Source of the DNA: Streptomyces maremycinicus
Lineage (GTDB): Bacteria > Actinomycetota > Actinomycetes > Streptomycetales > Streptomycetaceae
NCBI RefSeq assembly: GCF_001184025.1
Contig: NZ_BBYG01000012.1
Span: 248,001-312,000, forward strand
Direction of reading: 5' to 3'
DNA length: 64,000 nucleotides
Below are positions 39,004 through 47,136 of the stretch, one piece after another. Position numbers and translations under genes: made by a program. Position 1 is the stretch's first letter; the number at the start of each line of letters is the position of its first letter. The notes under the pieces were generated by a model, which worked only from the letters and a program-made list of their open reading frames with translations, was not told where the DNA came from and did no database searches.

Positions 39004-39516
39004 CTACTTCCGCAGCTCGATGACGGTCTTGCCGATACGGATCGGCGCACCCAGCGGGATCGGTGTGGGAGTCGTCAGCCGCGATCGGTCGAGGTACGTG
39101 CCGTTGGTGGAGCCCAGGTCCTCGACGATCCACTGGCCGTCGCGGTCCGGGTAGATCCTGGCATGGCGGCTGGAGGCGTAGTCGTCGTCCAGCACGATCG
39201 TGCTGTCGTGCGCCCGGCCCAGACTGATGGTCTGGCCCTGGAGCGCGACGGTCGTGCCGGTGAGGGTGCCCTCGGACACGACCAGCTTGGTAGGTGCGTT
39301 ACGACGCGTGCGGCCGGCGGCGGGCTGCTGGCGCTGCTGCGGGGGCGCCTGCTGGCGCTGTGCCTGCTGCGCCCGCCCTGCCTCCCGGCGCGAACCGCGC
39401 TGGGTGACACGCGTACCGAAGAGGTCGCTGCGGATGACCTGCACGGCCACGATGACGAACAGCCACAGTACGGCCAGAAAACCCAGCCGCATGACCGTGA
39501 GGGTCAGCTCTGACAT
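39004..39516 (-). CDS. fhaB: FHA-domain membrane protein FhaB (FipA)
   Basis: 170 residues. N-terminal TM (VMRLGFLAVLWLFVIVAVQVI), a Gln/Arg/Pro-rich linker, and a C-terminal FHA phosphothreonine-binding domain: ISLGRAHDSTIVLDDDYASSRHARI, VEDLGSTNGTYLD and IGKTVIELRK. Start at the ATG at 39516. It lies 10 bp after fhaA and upstream of pstP, and should link kinase signalling to the division machinery, as FipA does in mycobacteria. Confidence 0.95.
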   Translation of the reverse strand: MSELTLTVMRLGFLAVLWLFVIVAVQVIRSDLFGTRVTQRGSRREAGRAQQAQRQQAPPQQRQQPAAGRTRRNAPTKLVVSEGTLTGTTVALQGQTISLGRAHDSTIVLDDDYASSRHARIYPDRDGQWIVEDLGSTNGTYLDRSRLTTPTPIPLGAPIRIGKTVIELRK

Positions 39517-39526
39517 TGCCCCCGCT

Positions 39527-40399
39527 TCACCCTTCGGCTTGCCGGTAAATGATGGTGGTGCTGCCCACGACGATCCGCGAGCCGTCGCGGAGCGTAGCGC
39601 GGGTGGTGTGCTGCCCGTCCACCACGATGCCGTTGGTGGAGCCGAGATCCTGGATCGTCGAGGGCGAACCGGTGCGGATCTCACAGTGTCGGCGGGAGAC
39701 GCCGGGGTCGTCGATCCGTACGTCGGCCTCGGTGCTGCGGCCCATCACCAGCGTCCCGCGGGAGATCTGGTGACGGGTGCCGTTGATCTCGATCCAGTGC
39801 CGGGCGCGTGATCCGGGCTGCGGGGCCCCGGCCAGGCCGCCGGCCGCCGCACCGGGACGCTGGGCGCCTCCGGCCGGCGGGTAGCCGTAGCCGCCGGCGC
39901 GGGCGCCGGGCGGCGGAGCGGAGGGCATGGGCGGAGCGGCGGCGGCCCCGGGGTAGCCGGGCCCGCCCGGTCCGCCGGGACGCTGTCGGCCGCCCGCGGG
40001 CGGCTGCTCCGGCGCCTGGCTGGTGGAGGAGGCGAGCGTACGGCTGCGCACCCGGTACAGACCGGTGTCGAGGTCGTCCGCCTTCTCCAGGTTGACCTTG
40101 ATGGGGCCCATGAAGGTGTAGCGCTGCTGCTTGGCGTAGTCGCGGACCATTCCGGCGAGCTCGTCGCCGAGCTGGCCGGAGTAGGGGCTGAGCCGCTCGT
40201 AGTCCGGCGTGCTCAGTTCCACGATGAAGTCATTGGGGACGACGGTCCGGTCCCGGTTCCAGATGGTCGCGTTGTTGTCGCACTCGCGCTGGAGCGCGCC
40301 GGCGATCTCCACGGGCTGGACCTCGGACTTGAACACCTTCGCGAAGGTGCCGTTGACCAGACCCTCGAGACGCTGCTCGAACTTCTTCAGGACTCCCAT
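39527..40399 (-). CDS. fhaA: FHA-domain protein FhaA (DUF3662 + FHA)
   Basis: 290-residue cytoplasmic protein. DUF3662 domain at residues 1-125 (MGVLKKFEQRLEGLVNGTFAKVFKSEV, ALQRECDNNATIWNRDRTVVPNDFIV). A Gly/Pro/Ala/Tyr-rich linker follows (about 130-200), then an FHA domain: MGRSTEADVRIDDPGVSRRHCEI, IQDLGSTNGIVVDG and IVVGSTTIIYR. FhaA binds phosphorylated targets of PknB-type kinases, notably MviN in mycobacteria. First gene of this leftward operon; GGAGGTGCC precedes its ATG. Confidence 0.95.
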   Translation of the reverse strand: MGVLKKFEQRLEGLVNGTFAKVFKSEVQPVEIAGALQRECDNNATIWNRDRTVVPNDFIVELSTPDYERLSPYSGQLGDELAGMVRDYAKQQRYTFMGPIKVNLEKADDLDTGLYRVRSRTLASSTSQAPEQPPAGGRQRPGGPGGPGYPGAAAAPPMPSAPPPGARAGGYGYPPAGGAQRPGAAAGGLAGAPQPGSRARHWIEINGTRHQISRGTLVMGRSTEADVRIDDPGVSRRHCEIRTGSPSTIQDLGSTNGIVVDGQHTTRATLRDGSRIVVGSTTIIYRQAEG

Positions 40400-40810
40400 G
40401 GGGCACCTCCTCCGTAGTGGCTGCTGTCCCGTGCCGTGCTGCCTACCTGGTACTGCTTACTGATCGTATCCACGCGCCGGTGAATCGGCTGGTTCCCCCT
40501 GTCGGCCCCGTCGACGGGTGTCGACGCCCTCTTGCGCACCTGCTTCTGCCCAGGATCGTAGAGGCGGCCGAGGACCAGTGTCCCGCACCTGACTGTGGTC
40601 CTTGTCCGGCTCCCGGGGAGACGGCCGCCTTAGGTACGAGGTTGATACGTGAACCAGTCACCGCCGAGACGTACGGGGGCCGCCGATGGCCTCCCACCTG
40701 CTCCCTGCCCCCGCAGAAGGGATGTGAACGCACCCTGGCCCGCGTGCTAATGTTCTGCGTGTCGGAAGGCGCCAGGCCGAAAAGCCCAGAAGCCCGAAGA
40801 CGCACCCAAT
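40400..40810. promoter_or_regulatory. fhaA / tRNA-Leu divergent promoter region
   Basis: 411 bp without a gene. On the plus strand, TGAACG (40726-40731), a 17-bp spacer and TAATGT (40749-40754) form a plausible promoter about 60 bp before tRNA-Leu. The leftward fhaA promoter is not obvious to me. Confidence 0.5.
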
Positions 40811-40894
40811 GCGCGGGTGGCGGAATAGGCAGACGCGCTGGATTCAGGTTCCAGTGCCCGCAAGGGCGTGGGGGTTCAACTCCCCCCTCGCGCA
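40811..40894 (+). tRNA. tRNA-Leu (anticodon CAG)
   Basis: 84-nt class II tRNA: acceptor GCGCGGG / CTCGCGC, D-arm GGCGGAATAGGCAGACGC, anticodon loop TTCAGGT (CAG), a variable arm TGCCCGCAAGGGCG and T-arm GGGGGTTCAACTCCCCC. Discriminator A at 40894; CCA is not encoded. Confidence 0.97.
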
Positions 40895-40899
40895 CAAAC

Positions 40900-40936
40900 C
40901 GATAGCCCCGCAGGTCTCAGACCTGCGGGGCTATCG
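40900..40936 (+). terminator. Hairpin after tRNA-Leu
   Basis: Perfect 16-bp stem CGATAGCCCCGCAGGT / ACCTGCGGGGCTATCG with a CTCAG loop, but no T-run. Confidence 0.75.
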
Positions 40937-41029
40937 CATGTCCTGGGGCTTTCGCGTGACCTGGGGGCTTTGGCGTGATCAGAGGCGGGCTGTCCGGCGC
41001 GGGTGAGTCCCGGTCGGAGCCCCGGGCCA

Positions 41030-41084
41030 GTCCCATCCGGGTCTCATCCGGGTCCGAGCCGAGTCCGATACGGGTCCGATCCGG
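41030..41084. repeat. Five tandem 11-bp repeats
   Basis: Consecutive 11-mers GTCCCATCCGG, GTCTCATCCGG, GTCCGAGCCGA, GTCCGATACGG and GTCCGATCCGG. The period is close to one DNA helical turn. They lie in the non-coding gap between tRNA-Leu and the DUF2252 gene, and resemble the CCGATCCGG words left of oriC. Confidence 0.7.
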
Positions 41085-41237
41085 GTCCCGGGTCGAGTTC
41101 GGGCCACGGTTGCTCACCGTGTGTGAGGAACATCTCAGGCCGGTGACCGGCGTCGAACCGGTGCGGGTGGCCGGGTCCTCTGCGGCCGCCGTTCGTCCCT
41201 GGTGCGGTGTGTGGGGGTGTTTGGGATCGGAGGGTGT

Positions 41238-41251
41238 GTTTCACGTGAAAC
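41238..41251. promoter_or_regulatory. parS: parS site upstream of DUF2252 gene
   Basis: Perfect GTTTCACGTGAAAC palindrome in non-coding DNA, about 33 kb to the right of oriC. Confidence 0.95.
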
Positions 41252-41352
41252 ATGCCAGCCGCCCCGGAGTCGTTGCCATGGATCCTCCGCCGGAGAGCCG
41301 TTGTCCAGGGTGGGGGCGTGCCCACGGGTGTCCCAGGAGCCCGAGCGAGGGG

Positions 41353-41379
41353 TTTTCCACAGGCGGGAGGTTGTCCACA
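41353..41379 (+). promoter_or_regulatory. DnaA boxes upstream of DUF2252 gene
   Basis: TTTTCCACA (41353-41361) and TTGTCCACA (41371-41379, perfect), same strand, 18 bp apart, about 100 bp before the DUF2252 ATG. The rest of the 545-bp gap after tRNA-Leu holds the 11-bp repeats and a parS site. Confidence 0.55.
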
Positions 41380-41481
41380 GGGGCTGCCGCCGTGTCGTTG
41401 TCGGGCGGTACGGTCGGCACGGGTTGAAGATCGGCTCGTCGAGAGCCGACGGACGTACGTGTGCGGGGGAGGCGGTCCAGG

Positions 41482-42966
41482 ATGACCGAGGCCGGTGGTG
41501 CGAGGACGGAGACGGGTGGGTCGCGCAGGCTTCCCCGCGTGCGGGGCTTCGCCGAGTGGCCCGCCGTGCGGCCCACCGCGGACCCGGAGTCGACCCCCCG
41601 GTCGGCCTCGGACACGGGAGCGGGCGCCTGGTCGCCGAAGGCGGAGGGCAAGGCGCTGCGCGGCCGGGTGCCGCGTTCGGCACATGCCGCGTTCGACCTG
41701 GACCCCTCCCGGCCGGACGCGGTGGCGGCGGTCGAGGAGTCCAGCCGGGGCCGCATCCCGGAGCTGGCCCCGATCCGCGTCGGCCGGATGGCGGCGACGC
41801 CCTTCGCGTTCCTGCGCGGCTCGGCCGGACTCATGGGGTACGACCTGGCCCGCAGTGCCATGACCGGCATCCGTGCCCAGATCTGCGGCGACGCCCATGC
41901 CGCGAACTTCGGTCTGTACGGCGACGCGCGGGGCGGCCTGGTCATCGACCTGAACGACTTCGACGAGACCGTCGACGGCCCCTGGGAGTGGGACCTCAAG
42001 CGCCTGGCGACCTCTCTGGTGCTCGCGGGCCGTGAGTCCGGAGCGGACGAGGAGGCCTGCCGCAGGGCCGCGCACGGCGCGGCCGGCTCCTACCGCCGCA
42101 CCATGCGTCTCCTGGCGAAGCTGCCGGTGCTGGACGCGTGGAACGCCATCGCCGACGAGGAACTGGTCTCCCACACCGACGCGCACGACCTGCTCGGCAC
42201 CCTGGAGCGGGTCGCGGAGAAGGCGCGCGCCAACACCAGTGGACGGTTCGCGGCGAAGTCGACGGAGCCGACGCCGGACGGCGGCCGACGCTTCGTCGAC
42301 GCGCCGCCGGTGCTGCGCCGCGTCCCGGACGCGGAGGCCCACGCGGTGGCCGCGTCCCTGGAGCACTACCTGACCACCCTGTCCGAGGACCGTCACCCGC
42401 TGCTGGCCCGCCACGCGGTGCACGACGTCGCCTTCCGCATCGTCGGTACGGGCAGCGTGGGGACGCGGTCGTACGTGGTGCTGCTGCTCGACCACCGGGG
42501 CGAGCCGCTGATCCTCCAGGTGAAGGAAGCCCGCCCCTCGGCCCTGGTCCCGCATCTGCTGACCGCCGGCTTCGAGGTGCCGAAGGCGGAGCACGAGGGT
42601 CGCCGGGTGGTCATCGGCCAGAAGCGCATGCAGGTCGTCAGCGACATCCTGCTGGGCTGGACCACGGTGAACGGACTCCCCTTCCAGGTACGGCAGTTCC
42701 GTAACCGCAAGGGCAGCGTCGACCCGGCCGCGCTGGCCGCCGACCAAGTCGACGACTACGGCCGGATGACCGGCGCGCTGCTCGCCCGCGCCCACTCCCA
42801 CAGCGCCGATCCCCGTCTCATCGCCGGCTACTGCGGCAAGAACGAGGAACTCGACGAGGCGATCGCCGCCTTCGCCGTCGCCTACGCCGACCGCACCGAG
42901 GCGGACCACTCGGACCTGGTGGCCGCCGTACGGGCGGGACGGGTGCCGGCGGAGACGGGTGTGTGA
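41482..42966 (+). CDS. DUF2252 (kinase-like fold) protein
   Basis: 494 residues, ATG at 41482 with GGGGAGG ten bases upstream. DUF2252 proteins have a distant aminoglycoside-phosphotransferase-like fold but no proven reaction. Visible conserved parts: FLRGSAGLMGYDLA, ICGDAHAANFGLYG (a catalytic-loop-like HAANF), LVIDLNDFDETVDGPWEWDLKRLATSL (a metal-binding-like DFDE) and FRIVGTGSVGTRSYVVLL. The GDAH-N-D layout is that of kinase-like phosphotransferases. Single gene; the J-domain gene follows after 243 bp of GC-rich spacer. Confidence 0.88.
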   Translation: MTEAGGARTETGGSRRLPRVRGFAEWPAVRPTADPESTPRSASDTGAGAWSPKAEGKALRGRVPRSAHAAFDLDPSRPDAVAAVEESSRGRIPELAPIRVGRMAATPFAFLRGSAGLMGYDLARSAMTGIRAQICGDAHAANFGLYGDARGGLVIDLNDFDETVDGPWEWDLKRLATSLVLAGRESGADEEACRRAAHGAAGSYRRTMRLLAKLPVLDAWNAIADEELVSHTDAHDLLGTLERVAEKARANTSGRFAAKSTEPTPDGGRRFVDAPPVLRRVPDAEAHAVAASLEHYLTTLSEDRHPLLARHAVHDVAFRIVGTGSVGTRSYVVLLLDHRGEPLILQVKEARPSALVPHLLTAGFEVPKAEHEGRRVVIGQKRMQVVSDILLGWTTVNGLPFQVRQFRNRKGSVDPAALAADQVDDYGRMTGALLARAHSHSADPRLIAGYCGKNEELDEAIAAFAVAYADRTEADHSDLVAAVRAGRVPAETGV

Positions 42967-43209
42967 GGCGCGGGACGGGGCGTCCGGAGCGGGGGAGCCG
43001 GAGCGCGGCCGAAGCGGGGTGGGAGCGGGACCGGAGCCCGGCCGGGGCGGCGCCGACGCCGACGCCGGGGCCGGGGCGGGGGAGCCCGGCAGGGAGCCTC
43101 TGCGGGGCGGTGGGCGGCACAGGGGGAGCCCGGCCAGGAAGGCCCTGCGGGACGGTGGGCGGGGCGGCGGCCGGGTGGGTTCGGGGGAGCGTTGGCCTAG
43201 GCTGGTCGG

Positions 43210-44010
43210 GTGACGACCCCCGAAGCTGAGCAGCCCCGGCCCGAGGCACGGCTGGAGCAGGCCGTGCGGGCCGCCGAGCAGGCGTTGATCGAGTTCGAGA
43301 TCGCGGTGGAGACCTTCCGCGTCGAGGTCGAGAACTTCTCGCGGCTCCACCATCAAAAACTCGGCCCGATGTACGCCCGGCTCGACGAACTGGACGCCCA
43401 GATCGCCGAGGCCAGGGCGGCCCGTACCGGTGATCCCGAGGACGCGCGCAAGGCCGCCGAGGCGCGGGCCCGGGTGATGCCGATGCCCGGGGTCGAGGAG
43501 CTGTTCCACGGCTGGATGGACGGCGAAGGGCTGTTCCCCGAGGCCGAGGCGATGCTCACGGACCAGCCGGTCCGGCCCCCGCAGCGGGTGCGGCCCAGCG
43601 AGGAGGCCCGCAAGCTCTACCGCGAGCTGGCCCGCAAGGCGCATCCGGACCTGGCTCAGGAGGACGCCGAGCGGGCCCGGCGCGAGGAGTTCATCACCCG
43701 CGTCAACGCGGCCTACGCCCGTGGCGAGGAAGCGCTGCTGCGCGAGCTGGCCGAGGAGTGGGCGGCCGGTCCGGCGCCCGCGGAGCGCAGCCCGAGCCCG
43801 AGCGAGGAGCTCTACGCCCGGCTCGAGTGGCTCGCCCAGCGCAAGGAGATGCTCGCGCTGGTCGCCCGGGAACTGGAGGACGGCGCGATCGGCTCGATGC
43901 TCCGCATGGCTCCGGAGGACCCCGACCGGCTGCTGGACGAGATCGCCGACAAGCTTCTCGCGGACGTCGCCGCCCGCGAGGCGGAGCTGGCCGAGCTGGT
44001 GGGCCAGTAG
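43210..44010 (+). CDS. J-domain (DnaJ-like) protein with coiled coil
   Basis: 266 residues from a GTG. The N-terminal half is a long coiled coil (EQAVRAAEQALIEFEIAVETFRVEVENFSR). The J domain is in the middle (about residues 132-175): EEARKLYRELARKAHPDLAQEDAERARR, with the HPD motif that stimulates DnaK. The C-terminal third is again helical, with ARLEWLAQRKEMLALVARELEDGAIGSM. No zinc-finger or substrate domain of classical DnaJ, so it is a specialised J-protein; the partner and client are unknown. Confidence 0.85.
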   Translation: MTTPEAEQPRPEARLEQAVRAAEQALIEFEIAVETFRVEVENFSRLHHQKLGPMYARLDELDAQIAEARAARTGDPEDARKAAEARARVMPMPGVEELFHGWMDGEGLFPEAEAMLTDQPVRPPQRVRPSEEARKLYRELARKAHPDLAQEDAERARREEFITRVNAAYARGEEALLRELAEEWAAGPAPAERSPSPSEELYARLEWLAQRKEMLALVARELEDGAIGSMLRMAPEDPDRLLDEIADKLLADVAAREAELAELVGQ

Positions 44011-44053
44011 CGGACCGATCGGGTCCTGGGCCGGGTCGGGTAGCGTCGGACGT

Positions 44054-44401
44054 ATGAGTTTCGGAGCTGGTGTGTTCACGGTCGAGGTCGGCGACCTCAA
44101 GGACGACGACTTCCTGCTGGACGTCCGCGAGGACGACGAGTGGCAGGCGGGTCACGCCGAAGGGGCACTGCACATTCCCATCAGCGAATTCGTCGGCCGC
44201 TACGGTGAGCTGACCGAGGCGGCTCCGCAGGACGGCCGGGTCCACGTGATCTGCCGTTCCGGCGGTCGCTCGGCGCAGGTCACGATGTACCTGGTCCAGC
44301 AGGGCATCGACGCCGTGAACGTCGACGGCGGTATGCAGTTCTGGGCGGCCACGGGCCGCCCGGTCGTCACGGACGAGGGCAACCCGGGCGTCGTCCTGTA
44401 G
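44054..44401 (+). CDS. Rhodanese-like domain protein
   Basis: 115-residue single-domain rhodanese. LLDVREDDEWQAGHAEGALHIP is the N-terminal signature. The active-site loop CRSGGRSAQV supplies the sulfur- or phosphate-binding Cys, and it ends GGMQFWAATGRPVV. It probably transfers sulfane sulfur, for example to cofactor or tRNA modification pathways. The gene follows the J-domain gene by 43 bp and is closed by a hairpin. Confidence 0.92.
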   Translation: MSFGAGVFTVEVGDLKDDDFLLDVREDDEWQAGHAEGALHIPISEFVGRYGELTEAAPQDGRVHVICRSGGRSAQVTMYLVQQGIDAVNVDGGMQFWAATGRPVVTDEGNPGVVL

Positions 44402-44406
44402 GTCGA

Positions 44407-44429
44407 CGACCCGGCACGTCGCCGGGTCG
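44407..44429 (+). terminator. Terminator after rhodanese gene
   Basis: CGACCCGGC / GCCGGGTCG stem with an ACGTC loop, six bases after the stop. Confidence 0.7.
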
Positions 44430-44534
44430 GACGGGCTTCGCCCTGCCGGGGGCCGGGGGCCGGGGGCCGGAGGGCCGGCGGTTGCGTCGGCGGGGCGGTC
44501 GGAACAGCCCCCGCGCGGGTGGGTGTCGGCCGTG

Positions 44535-45740
44535 TCAGGCGAGGGGGTGGGCGGCCAGCAGGTCGCCCAGGGCTTCCTCGTGCGCCGCGGCCGGGCCGAG
44601 CGACAGTTCCAGGTGCTTGGCCCAGGCGTGGTACCGGTGCAGTGGGTAGTCGACGTCGGCACCGAAGCCTCCGTGCAGGTGCTGTGCGGTCTGCACGACC
44701 CGGCGGACGCCTTCCGCGGCCCAGATCTTGGCCACGGCGACGTCCCCGGCGGCCGGCAGCGCGCCCGGAGCCCCGGAGGCGATCCGCCACGCGGCCTGCC
44801 ACAGCGTGACCTCCATCGCCCGCAGGTCGATGTAGCGGTCGGCGGCCTGCACGGCGACGGCCTGGAACGTGGCGATGGGGTGCCCGAACTGTTCCCGCTT
44901 CCCGGCGTACTCGCTGGTCATCGTCAGTACGCGCTCGCCCAGCCCGAGCGCCTGCGCGCAGGTTCCCGTGGTCAGCAGGGCGCGCAGCCACTCCCAGGCG
45001 CCGTCGGCGGTGATGACGTCCCGGCCGGCGATCCGCGCCGATTCGAGACGCAGTTCGCCGAGCCGCTCGCCGGTGGTGGAGATCTGCTCGGCGAGCGCGA
45101 CTCCTTCGTGTCCGCGCGCGACGACGGCGAGGACGCTCCGGCCGTCCCCGGTGCGTGCCGGTACGAGGACGAAGTCGGCGTCGTACGCCCACGGCACCAT
45201 CGTCTGCACCCCGTCCAGCACCCACTCGCCTGCCTCGGGCTCCCCCGGACCGCCCGCATCCCTTCCGTCGTCCGTGCCGGTCATGGCAGTCCCGTCGGCC
45301 GTGGCGTTCTGCCGTGCGGTCACGGCGAGTTCGGCCGGATCGTGGCCGGAGCGGCCGTTCGCGGCGACGGTGAGGACGATCTCGCCCCGGCCGGCCCGAG
45401 CGAGCAGGGACGCCTTCAACTCGGGTCCGCCGTAGGCCTGGAGGGCGGCCGCGGCCGCGCTGCCCTCCAGCAGGGGGACCCGTGCGAGTACCTTCGACGC
45501 CTCGCGCAGCACCAGGCAGAGCGCGATCGCGTCGAGGCCGGCCCCGCCGAACTCCTCGGCCAGCAGCAGGCTCAGCAGGTCCGCCGAGGCGAGCCTGGCC
45601 CACAGCTCGCGGTCGAGGCCTTCGGCCACGGCGCCTCGGGTGAGCGCGGGGCTCGGCACGCTGTCGGGGGCCACCCCGGCGAACACTCCTCGCGCCGCCT
45701 CCGCCGCTGCCTGCTGCTCCTCGGTGAAGGTGAAGTCCAC
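44535..45740 (-). CDS. Acyl-CoA dehydrogenase
   Basis: FAD flavoenzyme for alpha,beta-dehydrogenation of acyl-CoA, 401 residues, GTG start with GGGAGGA upstream. It begins DFTFTEEQQAAAEAARGVFAG, has EFGGAGLDAIALCLVLRE in the helical N-terminal domain, and REQFGHPIATFQAVAVQAADRYIDLRAMEV and HLHGGFGADVDYPLHRYHAWAKHLELSLG in the C-terminal domain. No obvious catalytic Glu in the usual place, so the sub-family is unclear; the short N-terminal lid resembles steroid-type FadE partners. A KstR-like palindrome lies 46 bp upstream of the start. Confidence 0.88.
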   Translation of the reverse strand: MDFTFTEEQQAAAEAARGVFAGVAPDSVPSPALTRGAVAEGLDRELWARLASADLLSLLLAEEFGGAGLDAIALCLVLREASKVLARVPLLEGSAAAAALQAYGGPELKASLLARAGRGEIVLTVAANGRSGHDPAELAVTARQNATADGTAMTGTDDGRDAGGPGEPEAGEWVLDGVQTMVPWAYDADFVLVPARTGDGRSVLAVVARGHEGVALAEQISTTGERLGELRLESARIAGRDVITADGAWEWLRALLTTGTCAQALGLGERVLTMTSEYAGKREQFGHPIATFQAVAVQAADRYIDLRAMEVTLWQAAWRIASGAPGALPAAGDVAVAKIWAAEGVRRVVQTAQHLHGGFGADVDYPLHRYHAWAKHLELSLGPAAAHEEALGDLLAAHPLA

Positions 45741-45769
45741 GGCCTGTCCTCCCGACGGGTCAGCTGATC

Positions 45770-45799
45770 TGACGGAGCGTCAAGATAGAACAGGTTCTA
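45770..45799. promoter_or_regulatory. Two palindromic operators upstream of acyl-CoA dehydrogenase
   Basis: TAGAACAGGTTCTA (45786-45799) is a near-perfect palindrome matching the TnnAACnnGTTnnA pattern of KstR-type TetR repressors. TGACGGAGCGTCA (45770-45782) is a second palindrome beside it. Both lie 30-59 bp before the gene start. Confidence 0.6.
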
Positions 45800-45840
45800 G
45801 AAGAAGGGAACGGGAACGGTCGCCGAGAAGGAGACCGTCG

Positions 45841-45920
45841 GTCGGAGGAGGGCGCCTTCGGTCGAAGGAAGGCGCCGTCGGTCGAAGGAAGGCGCCGTCG
45901 GTCGGGCGGGGGCGCCGTCG
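45841..45920. repeat. Four tandem 20-bp repeats
   Basis: Four consecutive 20-mers; the middle ones read GTCGAAGGAAGGCGCCGTCG, the outer ones differ by three to five bases. Each carries GGCGCC. A GGCGCGGGTGGTTGCC-type word is also repeated twice nearby (about 45936-45985). No reading frame here looks real. The rest of this 334-bp gap is GC-rich spacer. Confidence 0.75.
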
Positions 45921-46074
45921 ACCGGACAGGGCCGCTGGGGCGCGGGTGGTTGCCGGAGGCGGCGCGGGGGCGCGGGTGGTTGCCCAACGGCGGCGGTTGC
46001 CGACCGACGGCGCGGGGCGCCGTCGGTCGCGATGGTGGTGCCGGGTTCGTCGCGCGCTTCTCAGCCGGTGGTCC

Positions 46075-47136
46075 TCACCGGTCGAAGTCCACCTCCACCG
46101 CCTCCGTCAGCGGATGCGACTGGCAGGCCAGCACGTACCCGGAGTCCGTCTCCTCGGGTTCCAGCGCGAAGTTGCGGTCCATGCGCACCTCGCCGGAGAC
46201 CAGGAAGGCCCGGCAGGTCCCGCACACCCCGCCCTTGCAGGCGTAGGGCGCGTCCGGACGGTTGCGCAGCACCGTCTCCAGGACCGACTCCCCGTCCCGC
46301 ACGGGCCAGCTGCCGCCCCGGCCGTCGAGCCGGGCGGTCACGGTGCTGTGGGCGGGGGCCGCCACTGGTGCCAGGGGCGCAGTGACCTCCACATGGAAGA
46401 TCTCCTCGTGGATCCGGGAGCGCGCGACCCCGATCTCCCGCAGTGCCTGTTCCGCGCCCTGGACGAGACCGAACGGCCCGCACAGGAACCAGGCCGCCAC
46501 CTCCGTGACCGGCAGCAGTGACGGCAGGAGCCCGGTCAGCCGCTCCCGGTCCAGCCGCCCGGACGGCAGCCCGGCCTGCTGCTCCTCCCGGGAGAGCACG
46601 GTGACCAGCTGGAACCGCTCGGGGTACCTGTCCTTGAGATCGGCGACCTCTTCCAGGAACATCGTCGAGGCCGCCGTCCGGTCGCTGCGGACCAGGCAGA
46701 AGCGGGCGGCGGGCTCACGGGCCAGCAGCGTCGAGACGATCGACAGGACGGGCGTGATCCCACTGCCGCCGACGATCGCCGCGTACAGGCCGGGCGCGGG
46801 GGCGAGGGTGAAGCGGCCGGCCGGGGTCATCACCTCCAGCTCGTCGCCGACGGCGATCTCCTTCAGCGCGTACGTGGAGAAGGCACCGCCCTCGACCAGC
46901 CGCACGCCGACCCGCAGCGTGCGGGGCCCCTCACCGCCGGGATCGGGCGCGGGCGAGCAGATCGAGTACGTCCGTCTGACCTCGGTCCCGTCGACCACGC
47001 GGCGCAGGGCGAGATGCTGGCCGGGCGCGTGCCGGTACTCCTCGCGCAGCGCGGCCGGGACCGTGAGGGTGAGCGTGACGGAGTCGTCGGTCAGGTGGTC
47101 CACCGCGGCCACCTGGAGCGGGTGGAAGCGGGCCAT
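46075..47136 (-). CDS. paaE: Phenylacetyl-CoA epoxidase reductase subunit PaaE
   Basis: Feeds electrons from NAD(P)H to the PaaA di-iron centre. 353 residues; ATG at 47136, sharing a base with the paaD stop (TGATG). FAD domain RRTYSICS, NAD domain IVGGSGITPVLSI, and a C-terminal plant-type 2Fe-2S ferredoxin domain: APYACKGGVCGTCRAFLVSGEV with a last Cys in GYVLACQSHP. All cluster cysteines are present. Final gene of paaABCDE. Confidence 0.96.
   Translation of the reverse strand: MARFHPLQVAAVDHLTDDSVTLTLTVPAALREEYRHAPGQHLALRRVVDGTEVRRTYSICSPAPDPGGEGPRTLRVGVRLVEGGAFSTYALKEIAVGDELEVMTPAGRFTLAPAPGLYAAIVGGSGITPVLSIVSTLLAREPAARFCLVRSDRTAASTMFLEEVADLKDRYPERFQLVTVLSREEQQAGLPSGRLDRERLTGLLPSLLPVTEVAAWFLCGPFGLVQGAEQALREIGVARSRIHEEIFHVEVTAPLAPVAAPAHSTVTARLDGRGGSWPVRDGESVLETVLRNRPDAPYACKGGVCGTCRAFLVSGEVRMDRNFALEPEETDSGYVLACQSHPLTEAVEVDFDR

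Noticed and set aside
43010..43200. GC-rich stretch upstream of the J-domain gene as a gene
   Set aside because: Frames are Gly/Ala/Pro low complexity with no start signal; treated as spacer.
41044..44100. A 1018-codon minus-strand open frame
   Set aside because: Covers DUF2252 and J-domain genes in antisense and crosses non-coding repeats and parS; Pro/Arg-rich nonsense.
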